A stretch of 5,970 nt of DNA from Porticoccus sp. (GTDB taxonomy: Bacteria; Pseudomonadota; Gammaproteobacteria; Pseudomonadales; Porticoccaceae): positions 1 through 5,970 of the forward strand of contig DRHD01000254.1 in the NCBI GenBank assembly GCA_011049795.1, written 5' to 3'. Within the stretch, counting starts at the first letter, position 1. The number at the start of each line of letters is the position of its first letter. Both the position numbers and the translations under genes were made by a program. The notes beneath the pieces are model-generated. The model did not search any database and was not told the DNA's origin. It saw only the letters and a program-made list of their open reading frames with translations. Of this stretch, positions 5,922 through 5,970 are shown one piece after another.

Positions 5922-5970
5922 GGCGCAAAAGTTTCGAACTCAAGAGAAAAACCGAGAGGATGCTCTAGAG
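5914..5970. repeat. Inverted repeat, terminal arm (contig end, probable foldback chimera)
   Basis: The last 57 bases exactly reverse-complement 5661-5717, and identity stops at 5913. Read on the plus strand they encode the same 19 ArfB residues in frame. The join lies at GTGATCA (5914-5920), which holds the palindrome TGATCA also found in the inner arm, an ideal microhomology for strand switching. The spacer between arms is 196 bases (5718-5913). It is best explained as an amplification or assembly chimera, and sequence beyond about 5920 should not be read as the true genomic neighbour. Confidence 0.9.

Noticed and set aside
5661..5970. The terminal inverted repeat as a transposon end, attachment site or hairpin telomere
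   Set aside because: The arms are ordinary arfB coding sequence, no transposase or target duplication is seen, and the copy is perfect; a foldback artefact explains it more simply.

Overview
The window looks like a short contig from a gammaproteobacterium, probably marine or host-associated. The clues are an RsuA-type pseudouridine synthase, an ArfB ribosome-rescue factor, a class I fructose-bisphosphate aldolase, a hydrogenase-type cytochrome b, and a large multiheme cytochrome c carrying TPR repeats. The genus call is inference. Base composition is moderate and even, and I see no tRNA, rRNA, CRISPR array, insertion sequence or phage gene.

Layout from left to right. Positions 1 to about 125 hold sequence that does not fit the gene it runs into. 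A multiheme cytochrome c (+, to 2079) follows, lacking its N-terminal part. After a 217-base convergent gap comes class I aldolase (-, 2297-3313). A divergent gap of about 400 bases leads to a four-helix cytochrome b (+, 3719-4456), which ends near a strong two-way terminator (4530-4563). Next is a decayed C-terminal stub of an outer-membrane transporter (-, about 4615-4752). Last come rsuA and arfB, co-directional on the minus strand (5489-4776 and 5921-5514) and only 24 bases apart, so probably one transcript.

Functionally, the two cytochromes point to periplasmic and inner-membrane electron transfer, but they are separate units separated by the aldolase and nothing proves they are partners. 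Aldolase belongs to glycolysis and gluconeogenesis. The rsuA-arfB pair concerns ribosome modification and rescue of stalled ribosomes.

The most important point for a reader is that both ends look chimeric. The last 57 bases (5914-5970) are an exact reverse complement of 5661-5717 inside arfB, so the contig folds back on itself at the arfB start codon. At the left end, another reading frame runs into the cytochrome gene where its first heme region should be. Both patterns are typical of foldback or template-switch chimeras from multiple displacement amplification, or of assembly breaks, rather than biology. I found no convincing new biological system. The most interesting non-artefact signals are decayed or unexplained coding stretches in the gaps (2099-2245, 3404-3526, 4615-4752), which suggest gene loss in this lineage.
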